Shown piece after piece: positions 16,418 to 27,000 of a DNA stretch of 64,000 bases; the first letter of the stretch is position 1; every line of letters begins with the position of its first letter. The stretch covers positions 62,001 to 126,000 of the forward strand of contig NZ_ASXG01000109.1 of the NCBI RefSeq assembly GCF_000411975.1. The letters are read 5' to 3'. The translations under genes and the position numbers were made by a program. The notes beneath the pieces are model-generated. The model had not been told where the DNA came from, did not search any database, and saw nothing but the letters and a program-made list of their open reading frames with translations. The stretch comes from Amycolatopsis orientalis DSM 43388. GTDB lineage: Bacteria > Actinomycetota > Actinomycetes > Mycobacteriales > Pseudonocardiaceae.

Positions 16418-17557
16418 GTGCTGCAGTACTTCCGGGACTACCCGGCGAACCTGGCGTTGTCCATGGCGCTGGACATGGGCGCCAACATGGCCGAGATCGA
16501 CCGGGCCTGCCGGGACCTGCGCGACCACGGCGCCGGGCCCGGGCTGGCGGAGGCGTTCTTCGAAGCCTGGGCCGGCGCCGGCGACCGGCTGGTCCGGGCG
16601 GCCGAGGCGGACGAGGCCGCCGGACGGCGCTACTCCGCCGCGGAGAAGTACCGCCGAGCCACCGTCATGTACCTCACCGGCGAGCGGATGCCGGAGCACG
16701 ACAACCCGGCCCGTATCGCAGTGTACGACCGGCTTCTGGCCACCTTCGGCAAATACGTCGAACTCGGCGAGGTGAACTGCCAGCGGGTCGCGGTGCCGTA
16801 CCAGGGGTCGGTGCTTCCCGCGCTGTGGGTACCTGCCAGCGAGGCCGAGGCCCCGGCCGTGGTGCACTTCAACGGTCTCGACGGAACGAAGGAGTTCCTG
16901 TTCCTGAGCGGCTTCGGCACGGCGTTGAACCGCCGGGGCGTCTCGGTGCTGTTCGTGGACAACCCCGGCGTGGGGGAGGCGCTGCGCAAACATGGGCTGC
17001 ACAACTTCGCCGAGGCGGAGATCCCGGCGGGCGCGTGCGTGGACTACTTGGAAGAGCGTCCCGACGTGGACGCGGACCGCATCGGGATGGTCGCGCTCAG
17101 CCTCGGCGGCCACCACGCGGCACGGGCGACGGCCTTCGAACCGCGGTTCAAGCTCGGCGTGTGCTGGGGCGCCAACTACGACTTCGCCGCACGGTTGCGC
17201 GCTCGCGTCTCCGGAAGCGGTGCTCAGCCGTCGGTGCCGCATCTGGTCAAGCACCTGATGTGGGTCTTCGGGACGAATTCGATGGAGGAGTGCCTCGAGG
17301 CGACCCGGAACTTCCACCTGCGCGGGATCCTGGACCGGATCACGCAGCCGATCCTGATCACGCACGGGGAGGAAGACCAGCAGATCCCGGTCTCCGAGGC
17401 GTGGTCGACCTACGAGGGCTGCGTCAACAGCTCGCGGCGGGAACTGCGGCGCTTCACCGCGGACGAGGGCGGCGAGCAGCACTGCCAGATCGGCACCATG
17501 TCGCTGGGCACTGACTTCATGGCGGACTGGATCGCGGAGGTCCTGGTCAAGCCATGA
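16418..17557 (+). CDS. alpha/beta hydrolase of the 2,6-dihydroxypseudooxynicotine hydrolase type
   Basis: 379 residues, close to the 367-372 residues of the nicotine-pathway C-C hydrolase. A family-typical helical N-terminal domain (about 1-125) precedes the alpha/beta core. The nucleophile elbow is ALSLGGHH (Ser228), the acid is in HGEEDQQIP, and the His in GGEQHC near the C-terminus. HFNGLDGTKEFLFLSG is also characteristic of this group. The family cleaves the C-C bond between an aromatic ring and an acyl side chain. GTG start after GAGAGG; last gene of the operon, overlapping the convergent gene by 11 bp. Confidence 0.82.
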   Translation: MLQYFRDYPANLALSMALDMGANMAEIDRACRDLRDHGAGPGLAEAFFEAWAGAGDRLVRAAEADEAAGRRYSAAEKYRRATVMYLTGERMPEHDNPARIAVYDRLLATFGKYVELGEVNCQRVAVPYQGSVLPALWVPASEAEAPAVVHFNGLDGTKEFLFLSGFGTALNRRGVSVLFVDNPGVGEALRKHGLHNFAEAEIPAGACVDYLEERPDVDADRIGMVALSLGGHHAARATAFEPRFKLGVCWGANYDFAARLRARVSGSGAQPSVPHLVKHLMWVFGTNSMEECLEATRNFHLRGILDRITQPILITHGEEDQQIPVSEAWSTYEGCVNSSRRELRRFTADEGGEQHCQIGTMSLGTDFMADWIAEVLVKP

Positions 17558-18068
17558 TCTCCCGGACGCTGTCGGCCAGCAGTCGCAGGCACCCCGGTGC
17601 TCCCGGGTTGAGCAGCAGATCAACGCCGTCGTACTCGTTCAGCAGGCGGATCAAATCGGCGGGAGCGGCCGGGTGCCAGCCAGCGGCGCGGACTCGGCGG
17701 CGGTGCGCCGGGGCGGTCGTGACGAGCAGGCACGGGATGTTGTCCGGCGAGGGCGCGACCATCGGGGAGTCGTCGGAGTCCACGGCCACCGCGAAGGCCG
17801 ATTCGCGGAAGACGGCCGCCAGCTGGTCGAAGTCCGCATCGCCGCGGGCGGTCAGGCGGAGCACGGCGTCCAGCGGGTCGGTCGGGGAGTTCTCCGCCGC
17901 CGGTTCGTAGGACGGGTTGGGTTCGAAGCGGCTGACGGACCCGTCCTCGCGCGCGAGCCAGCCGCCCACCACGGCCCGCGGCGGCGGGCTCGGGATCTCG
18001 GCGCCGTCGGCCGCCGACGCTGGCTGCCACGCCGGGTCCACCAGCAGCACCCACTGGTCCTCGGACAT
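17547..18068 (-). CDS. SseB-like, T7SS-associated small protein
   Basis: 173 residues from ATG 18066-18068, chosen because AAGGAGGT sits 7 nt upstream; a longer ATG start at 18104 would run into the giant gene. Features are EDQWVLLVDPAWQP, PRAVVGGW, NPSYEP, DNIPCLLVTTAPAHRRRV and LLLNPGAPGCLRLL. This pattern is typical of actinomycete proteins filed as type VII secretion-associated, with an SseB-like fold. It follows the giant toxin-like gene by 28 bp and closes the leftward operon. Possible roles are specific chaperone, adaptor or immunity protein; the sequence does not decide. Confidence 0.7.
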   Translation of the reverse strand: MSEDQWVLLVDPAWQPASAADGAEIPSPPPRAVVGGWLAREDGSVSRFEPNPSYEPAAENSPTDPLDAVLRLTARGDADFDQLAAVFRESAFAVAVDSDDSPMVAPSPDNIPCLLVTTAPAHRRRVRAAGWHPAAPADLIRLLNEYDGVDLLLNPGAPGCLRLLADSVREIMA

Positions 18069-18096
18069 CGCCGGTACCTCCTTCGCGTGCGGTGCA

Positions 18097-21000
18097 TCAT
18101 CCACGGCGGGGACCTCCTTCCGCCAGTTCGGCCAGTTCCGCGGCCTGGCGGGCGGACGCGGCGCGTTCCTGCGCTTGGTACCGGCGGATGGCCGCGGCCG
18201 TGTGCCACCGGTCCAGCCAGCCCAGTCCGACGACGCTCAGCCGGTGCGGGACCGGTCGCCTGGCCGGGCCGTCGAGGGCGGTGCGCAATGCGGTGCGGAA
18301 CGCTTCCGGGGACAGGTCTTGGCCGGTCAGTTTCCGGACCGCGGCGGTCAGGTTCCGGGCGTAGCGGTCGGGGTTCGGGCGGTTGCCGAGCCGGGTGATT
18401 TCTTCCAGCAGCAAGGCGCGGCCGCCTGGGGCGTTTAGGACGGCGTCGAGGGTGCCGTGGCGGTTCAGAATCTCGACGGCTTCGGCGAGTTGGGCGACGT
18501 CAGCGCCGTCGCGGGTCGCTTCGGCCAGGTCGGTGAGCGCTGCGGCAGCGTCCGGCTTGCCGAGCAGGGTGCCGGTCACGCCGTGCAGGTGCAACGCGGC
18601 GTGTTGCTCGGTGAGGTCGGATTGGAGCGCGGACAACGCGACGACTTCATCGGCTGCGGTCCAGATCAGGTCCGGGCGTTCGTGCCGGGCGACGACCTCG
18701 GCGAGCGAAGCGGCCGGTTCGCCGCGGCCGAGTTCCGCGAGGATCCAGCCGAGCAGCTTGGCGGTGCCGTCCCGGTCGGTCAGCGCGATCGGTCCGGCGG
18801 GCGGGGCCGGGCGGAACCACCAGCGGTGCGTGGCGGTGCGCACCAGTTCTTCGAGCAGCAGGCCCGTTTCCGCGGGGTCGCCGCCGACCAGGTAGTCCGC
18901 GGTCGGGTGTTCGGCGGCGGAGAGCCGGACGGTAACCGCTCGTGCGGGAAGGTCGCTGCCGTGCGTGCGCAGCTGCTCGGTGAACGCCCGGGTCGCTGCC
19001 GGGTCGGTGGTCAAGTAGGACGATCCACTAGGGACGGACACTTCGGACGGTGAGTAGTGCACCCCCACCGGACGGCCGTGGTGTGTCCAGGGCCGAGGCG
19101 TCGCGGATGCCGGGCCGTCGTCCAGTCCGCGGAATACCCGGGGCGCCGGCGTGCCGGTCGACATCTCGACTCCGGGACCGGTGGGCGGGCGGAAAGAGAT
19201 CGTGACCGGACCGTCCCCTTCGGACACTCGGATCTTCACCGGGACCCGGTCCAGCACGTCGGTGCCCAACGCGTCGGCGAGGTGCCCGGCCAGCTCGCGC
19301 GCGGCGGCGGTGGCGTGCGCTCGCCCGTCCGGTCCGGTTCCGGTGACGACGATCGGCGGGACCGGGCCATCCGTCGAGCGCAGCGCGTCGAGCAAGTGGT
19401 CCCGTGCTGCGGGCGAATCCGCCACCAAGACCGCGTCGGCGGCATGCAGGGTGGCGGCGCGCTGGACCTCGCCGAGGTGGTAGTGCACGCGGCTGTCGTC
19501 GACGGTCAGCAGGGCGCGGGCCGCCGGCGGCAGCGGAACGTCGTGGACCTTGCCGGTGTAGCTGCTGCGGTCGGTGACCGTGCGGACGAACGCGGACAGC
19601 TTCGGGTCGGCCGCGAGATAAGACAACGCCGCCTGCCATACCAGATCCGGATCCGCGTGCCGGCGCACGGCGGGCTCGACCGCGGTCAGGTGCAGGTCGC
19701 CGTCCCGGTTGTGCAGGCCGCGCACCAGAGTCTGGATCACGCCCTGGGTCAGTTTCAGCGTTTCTGACCGGTCGGACACCGGGGCCGGATCGCCTTGCGG
19801 CGGCAGGAGCCAGCTGTGGTCGCTGTTCATCCGGATCGCCGTCATGCCCGGCAGTTCGAGCGCGGAGTCGAGGCCGATCCTCCGGGCCGTCGCGGTCATC
19901 GCGACCGGGCCCGAGCGGTACATCACCGACTGGCGGTGCACCCGGCCCATCGGCGTGGCGAAGAAGTTCTGCCCGAGCGAGTCGACCTCGCGCGGCATCA
20001 GGTTCGCTTGCGTCTGCCCGTAATTCTCGCGCAGTTGGTCCAAATAGGCCGCGGCGAACGGATGTCCTTTCGCCATGGTGAAGGCCGAGTTCGCGATGTT
20101 CCCGCCGACCCGGTGCACCGCGTAGCCGGCGTCGGATTCGGCGGCGCGGACCACGTCGTCCAAGCCTTGCACGACGTTGTCGCCGTCGGTGTAGAGGCCG
20201 CCGAACCGGTGCATCAGCTCCAGCCGGAGGATGTCGCTCGCCGCCGCGTAACCCGGGCCGGTCTGCTTGGCCAGTTCGGACAGATAGAACTCCTGCGCGC
20301 GCATCGGGTGCTCGCTGGTGAAGACTTCGTCCACATTGATCAGCTGGACACGGTGTTCCGTCGCCCACCGCAGCAGGTCCCGGACGTCGTGCAGCGGGTC
20401 CGGGCCTTCTTCCGGGGCCGTCGTGGTCAGCGCCAGTTCGGTCTGCCAGCGCGGCACGTCGGTCCACAGCACGGGGACGATGCCCTCGCCGAGCCGGTCC
20501 GCGGCGTCGCCGAAATTGCGGCGGAAGGCGTGCATGGTGCCGGTGTCCTTGAGCGGGCCGCCGAGCCAGATCGCGTGCATCAGCAACGGTGTCGACGTGG
20601 TCTTGGGGAGCGGCTCGACGTCGCCGGGAGCCCAAGCGGACAGCTGGTCGTCCGGGCGCTCTTTCTCCAGGGTCCACTCGCGATTGTCGTCCAGGTTCGC
20701 CGGATCCAGGTGTTCGCGGCTCAGCTGGTAGCCCTTGGCGAGGTCGAGCAGGTCGAGGAAACTGATGCCCTGTCCGGCGGTGAGGGCACGGAGGTCGTGG
20801 CCGCGCAGGAATTCCGGCGGTTCCGGGGCGCGGTAGAGGCCGAACAGGTCCGGTCCCAGCAACGGGGCCGGCGATGGGCCGTCGACCGCGGTCTGCCGCA
20901 GGTCCGCCAGCAGTTCCTCGGGTGAAGCGTAGGGGGTTTCCTCGGCGCGTGGGGCGGTGTCGGGAGTGGACTGGATCGGGGCGCCGAAGGTGCGGAACTG

Positions 21001-24000
21001 GCCGCCGTCGGTGACCGCGGTGAACCCGTCCGTTGCACCGATGGCCTTGCCGAGTGCCGCGGACGCTCGCCCGAACAGCGCGGGCTTGGTGGGCGCGTGC
21101 ACTGTGGACGGTCCGCCGAGTTCGCGGAGCGCGCGCTGGAAGTCGTGGGCCAGCCCGCCCGGACCGTCGGTCTGGCCGGTGCTGCATGCGATGAGCGTGA
21201 CCGAATGGGATTGGGCCAGCGGTGCGGCCTGCGCGACGATCCGGGCGAACGTATCGCCGTCGACCCGCACGGCCCGGCCGCCGAGCAGGGTTACTTTGAC
21301 CGATTGTTCGCGGCCGTGAGCGAAGACGAACAGGGAATCCTGGTCCCACGGTGCGGCGGTCTGGTCGGCCCATTCGCCGAATCGGCGCCCGGACAGCTCC
21401 GGCGTCGCTCCGGTGGTGGTGGCCTGCTTCAGCAGCGGGTCGAACTTCTCCGGTGTCGCACCCTCTGGAAGCGTGCTGACCATAGTGGAGTTGTTGGCGA
21501 CCCAGTCTCGCTCGACGCTTTCGGTGTGCTCGTCCGCCGGGAGGAACGAGACTGCGCGGACCCGGCCAGCACTGTCGGTGATCTGGCGGACCTGGATTTC
21601 GGCTGGGTCGAAGCGGTAGGGCTGGTCGGTGTCAGTGTCCCAACCGGACACGGTGTCGTTCGCTTCGACAGTGCCTTCGCGGTGCTGTTCCGGAGTGTTC
21701 TCCGCTGGACGCGGCCAAGCGTGCGCGGTGATCTGGTTGTCCACTTCGGACTTGGCCTGCCACCATTTCCGCAGGGCCTCGTCGGCTTTTTCGCGGGCTT
21801 CCTGGATCCGGTTCGCCGCGTCGTCTTGCCGCGCGGTGTGGTCGGTGTGGTTGTTGCGGTACTCGTCCAGCACGGCCAGGATCCGCGCGGCCCGGTCCTG
21901 CGCGGCCTGCCGCTGCTGGACCAGCCCGGCCTGCTCGTTCCGGATCTGTTCGACTTGCCGCTGCGCGTCCCACGCCCTCGCGACCAGGTCGCTTTGCTCG
22001 ACCGAACCCGGTTCTTCCCCGAGCGCCAAGGCAAGAAGCTGTTCGTCGAGTTCGTTGAGCCGAGCGATCTCCTCGTTGCCCGCGCGCAGTGCCTGGCCGA
22101 TCTCGCGAGCCTCGTCCTGCGCCGTCTGCACCGCTTGCCGCAGCTGCGATACCGGATTGCCGTCGACCGGGAGATGCAACCCGCGTGCGCTCTCGGCGGC
22201 TGTGCGCGCGTTGTCCTTTTCGGACAGCCACGCATCATCGGAATCGCGCTGTGCCTGTTCGAGTTCCTCTTCGGCAGTGCGCCAGTCCTCGGCGGCTTTC
22301 TTCACCGCGTCTTGCGCTGACGCGAGCGGGGCGGGCAATGGCTCGCCGAGAGACTGTGCCAAGTCCGTTTCGCTCATCCGCGTCCGCGAAGACTGCGGCA
22401 CCCGGACCTCGACCGCCGCGGTCTTGCCGTCGACCGTCGCGACGATCCGGTACTCGACGTCGAACCCGACCAGCCCGGTGCGGCCCTTGTCCTTGCCTAC
22501 GACGGACCGTTGCGCCGCGGCGGTGCTGGACGTCGGGTCGTTGCGCCCGACCGGGCCGCGGACGTCGAGCCCGCCCCAGGAATGCGTGTCCCGGCCCGGG
22601 TCGGTGACGCCGCCGGTGCCGAGGTTTCCCTGCTGCTCGCCGGTGACGGTTTCCTTGGCCTCGCCGGTGAAAGCGGACCCGGACTGGTCCGAACGCTCCA
22701 GTTTCACCGAATCGCTCAGCCCGACCAGATCCGGTTTCACCACGCGGGTGTACACCGTTATCGACGCGTGGCTGCTGCCGGTCAGCGCGGACGAATGCAA
22801 GTCGGGAGTTTCGAACGGTTTGCCGACCATGTTCGGCAGATGCGCTTGCAGGGTCTCGTTGGTGATCGAGGACGTGAGCGTGTTGTGCGCGCCGGTGCCG
22901 GGTCCGGTGAGGCCGTTGCCCGCGCCAGCCAAACGCAACGCGCGGATGGCGGCGGCCCGCACGTCCGCGGCGCCGCGAAGCCCTTCGACGGTCGAAGACT
23001 TCGGCAGCGGACCGAAACCTTCCTGCTGCCACGCCGCCAGGCGGTCCGGAGTGGACTCCGCGGCACTGAGTTCGGTGGTCCGCGACCCGTACAGTGTGGT
23101 GTGGTATCGCTCGTTGCCGGAAATCTTGTGGTCGTCCGCGGACGACCGGGAGGTGACGGTCGCCTCTTGCGAAGCGACCGGGTAGGTGTGTCCGTCGCGG
23201 GCGACGACGAGTTCGAACTGGACCTGGTGCTGATACCGCGCCGACGGCCCGCTCGAAGACGAGGTCAAGGCCGTGGTGGTCGTCTTGTTCTCGACGGTCT
23301 GGTCGCTCTTCGCGCGGGTGCCGGAAGCCCCCAGGTACGCGCCGTCGTAACCGCTGACCTTGGCCTGGCTGTCCTGGAACAAACCACGGCCGGCACCGCG
23401 GACCTGCCCGCCGTACGACGAACCGCGGCCGGAATTCTTCTTGTCCGTCTGGGTCGCGTTGACGACGTGGTCGACTTCGCTGCCGTCGTGCTTCACGTCG
23501 AGGAACTGCGTGTCGAGGATTCTCGCCTTGAGCAGCAGCTGGTAATTGTCGGTCCAGAGCACGCCCGGGTCTTGCGCCAGCAGCGAAACACCGCCGTCCA
23601 GCGCACTGTCCACCAAGGACGTGACGGCTTCCGGGGAGGCGGTGTCGAGGGTGCGCTGGAGATTGTTCATCGAATCGTCCAGCACCGATTTCGGCAGCAG
23701 CCTGTCGCCGAGTTTGCCGAGCTGCTGCCGGGCGTCCTGCACCAGCTTCGTCAGGTTGGGCGCGTCCTCGAGGACCGCCGAGCCGAGCGAGCTGGATTTG
23801 CCGCCGACCAGCGGCGGAGCGGAAAGCTTGCCCGGCGCCGGGGTACGCGGCTCGACCGGCGGCAGCAACCCTTCCGCACGCGCCTGGTCCTCGGTCATCG
23901 CCACGAAGACCGAGCCCGGCAGATGGACGTCCGCGCCCGCGCGCGAGCTCGAACCGTTGACCGGGCCCTCTTGCCGGCTTTCCGCGATCAGCCGGACCTT

Positions 24001-27000
24001 CGCATCGTACTGCACCAGCACGGTCCGGCTGTCCGAAGAGGACCGATTGGTGTGGTCGACGCTCGCGGTGATCTCGCGCGACGAACCGGAGCTGCGCTGC
24101 CACGGGCTCCACTTCGCGGTGCCGAAGAGCTGGCCTTGCCCGTGGGTGTCGCTGCCGGGCGGCCGGACGGTGAGGCCGAATTGGACGTTGGCTTCGACGG
24201 ACTGCTTGTGCGTGCCTTCGTAGCCGGCTTTCGCCCCGCCGGAATAGGTCCGGTCGCCGCCGCCGGTCGCGGAGACCGCGACGAGCTTCGGATTGCTCAG
24301 CGAGGCGCCCACGCCGAGGCCGCCGACTCGATCGGCGACGCGGCGTTCGTAGCGGAATCCGTTCGCCGTCCCGCCCTGGTTGAGCAGCTTCGGCGTGAGG
24401 CCGCGGAAGTTTTCCGGCGAGAACAGCCGGTCCACGCGGGCTCGCGCTTCGCTGCCCGGCAGACCGAGCACCGCGTCGCCGCCAGCCGCGCGCTGGAGCT
24501 GGCGCAGCGCCTCGTCCCGCAGCGCCTCGGTGTTCGCAAACGCTTCCACGTGCAGGAACTTCGGCGTCGGCTGGCTCTGCTGCTGGCTCAGCAGGTCGTC
24601 GATGCTCGGCGTTGCGTTCGGCGGCATCGAGACGATTCCCGGTTTGCCGGGCTGGAACTCCGCCGGGTCCTTGGCCAGCGCGGCCCCGTCGTTGAGCCAC
24701 AATTCCACCTTGCCGGCGATCTTCGGCAAGCCCGGATCGCCGGTTTTGGCCACTGTGGACACCTTCGGCGTGACCCGGAACGGCGACCCGGGCGTCAGCC
24801 GCCGCACCCAGGGCCGGTGCCGGGTGTAGCTGGTGATCTCGACTTCGAACTCGACGTCGTGCTCGAAGACCTGCGAATCCGGGCTGCCGCCCTTGCCGGT
24901 CGTCGTGGTGACGGTCGGGCCGCCGGAGTTCTTCCACGTGCGGGTGTCCGAATACTGCAGCGGGCTGACGGTCGGGCTGATGCCGAGGTTCGCGCCCGCC
25001 GAGGCGCCGGGGATGATCACCCGGCCTTCGAGACCGGCCGACCAGCCTCGTTCGGTGGTGGTCGCGCTGGTCAGCGAAGGGCTGGTTTCGTTGCTGCTCT
25101 TGACCGAACGGCTGTCTGCCTGGCCGAGATGCCGGCCAGGTCCGGGCTTGGCTTTCACCGTGACGTTGAGGAACTCGTCGGTGAACAGCCCGCGCCGTTT
25201 CAGCTGCGCCGAAACGCCTTGGGTGAACAGACTGTCCATTTTGCCGCGAAGCGAGGCGACCGAGAACGTGGACGTGATCTTCCGCAGGTTCGCGAACTGT
25301 TCGGCGATGTCCCGGCTCGAGCCGTGGTCGTCGCTCTGGAATTTGTCCCAGCGAGGCAGGAACTTGTCCGCTCCCGGCAGGTTCCGCAGCGCGTTTTCGA
25401 TCTGCGGCTGGACGCGGGCGGCCGGTTCGAACGACCCGGGCCGGGCGGTGCCTGCCGCCACGGCCGCCGCGAGATACGGCGGTTCGTACCGCGCGCCGAC
25501 GTCTTTGAACTTCGGCGAGGTGTTCTTCGGCACCGGCAGTCCCTGGGCTTTCGCTTCGGGCAAGCCCATCCGCGTGTACGAGGTGGCCTGGACGGTGGTC
25601 TTTTCCCCGTTTGAGGTGGTGACTTCGAGGTCGACGGTCACGTTGTACAGGCCGATGTCGCCCTTCGCGTTCACTGTGGACTTGTTGGTGAAGCTGGTGC
25701 CGCTGGTGGACTGTTGCGTGACTTTCCGGGAGTAGCTGCCGCTCACGCCGCCGACCCCGCCGACCGTGCCGGGGACATAGGACCCGCCGCCGAAAATCGC
25801 GTTGACTTCGCCGCCGTATTTGGAGGAGACAGCGGTGCTTCCGCCGTTCACCGCGGAGTCGTTGAACCGCAGTTCGCTGTCGCCAGGGATCGTGCCGAGG
25901 TATTCGACCTTCGTCGGCCGCGCCGAGAGCTGGACTGCGTCGCGGTGGGCGCCATGCGGGCTGAGCAGGTCGTTCGATACTACCGGGCTGCCCTGCAGCG
26001 CCGTGGCGAGCATGCTGCGGACGCCGCCGCGGCTGAGGAATTCCCGCAGCGAGGTGCGACCCGGGGCACCGAATTTGGTCACCGAGGGATGCAGGTTCTT
26101 GCTTACTTGCTCGAAGAGCGCGTTCTCGTCGAAGTCGACCGCTTCCGGGGAAAGGAATTCGATCTTCTCGGCCCAGTCTGGTCTCGGATCGCTCGGTCCG
26201 ACCGTCTTTTCCTGCTTGAGGTTCGACAGGTCCGCCGAAAGGACCAGGCCGACTTGACCGTCCACGGTGGAACCGACCAGTCCGCCGGTTTCGTTGCGCA
26301 CGGTGATCCGGTAGGTCACCGGGGCGTCGGCCCGTTGCGTGTCGCCCGCGGTGCGGATCACGCGCTGCTCGGTGCCGGTTGTGGTGCCGGTGTGTTCCGC
26401 GGACGGGCTGGCGAGCTGCGCGGTGCCGCCGACGGACGCGTACGGGCCGGCCGGGAACATCCCGAAGTACGAGCTGCCGACGACCTTCGCCGTGGTGTCG
26501 GTGTTCGGGTTCGCGTGGCTGGTTTTGACCTCGTTCTTGACGTCGCCGATGGTCGGCTGCTCGAGTTTCGTGATCTGGTCGGCGGTGACCGAGGAGAAGT
26601 CCGGCTCCGCGGTGACGTGCACCTCGTACCATTTCTCGCCGGCCCGCACCATCGCTTTGCGGCCGTCGCCCAGGAAGGATTCGAACTCGGGGCCGGACAG
26701 GGAATCGGTGATCGCGTCGATGCCGTGAATGCGCGGCGGGTCCGGCTGTTTCGGGTTGAGGCGGCGGATCAGGTTTTCGATGCTTGTGCCGACGTCCTTG
26801 GCTCCGCGCACGTCGACCGGGACCACCGAGCCGAGCGTCCGGCCGTTGCGGGCGAACTCGGGCAGCCGGTCGGCGAGGGGGCGGTCATCGGGCTCCTGCT
26901 CAGTCTGCGTGTCCGTGTGCTCGTCGGCGACCAGCACCGCCTCGTCCCGGCTCGGCGTCCAGTCCGAGACCAGCTGGTCGAAGAACGCTGCGCGCTGCGG

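Noticed and set aside
22235..26632. Very long open frame (about 1,465 codons) overlapping the giant gene on the same strand in another phase, and a 1,034-codon one on the opposite strand (22510-25614)
   Set aside because: Composition is Arg/Pro/Gly-rich shadow translation of GC-rich codons; no domain motifs, while the giant frame shows clear catalytic signatures across the same bases.
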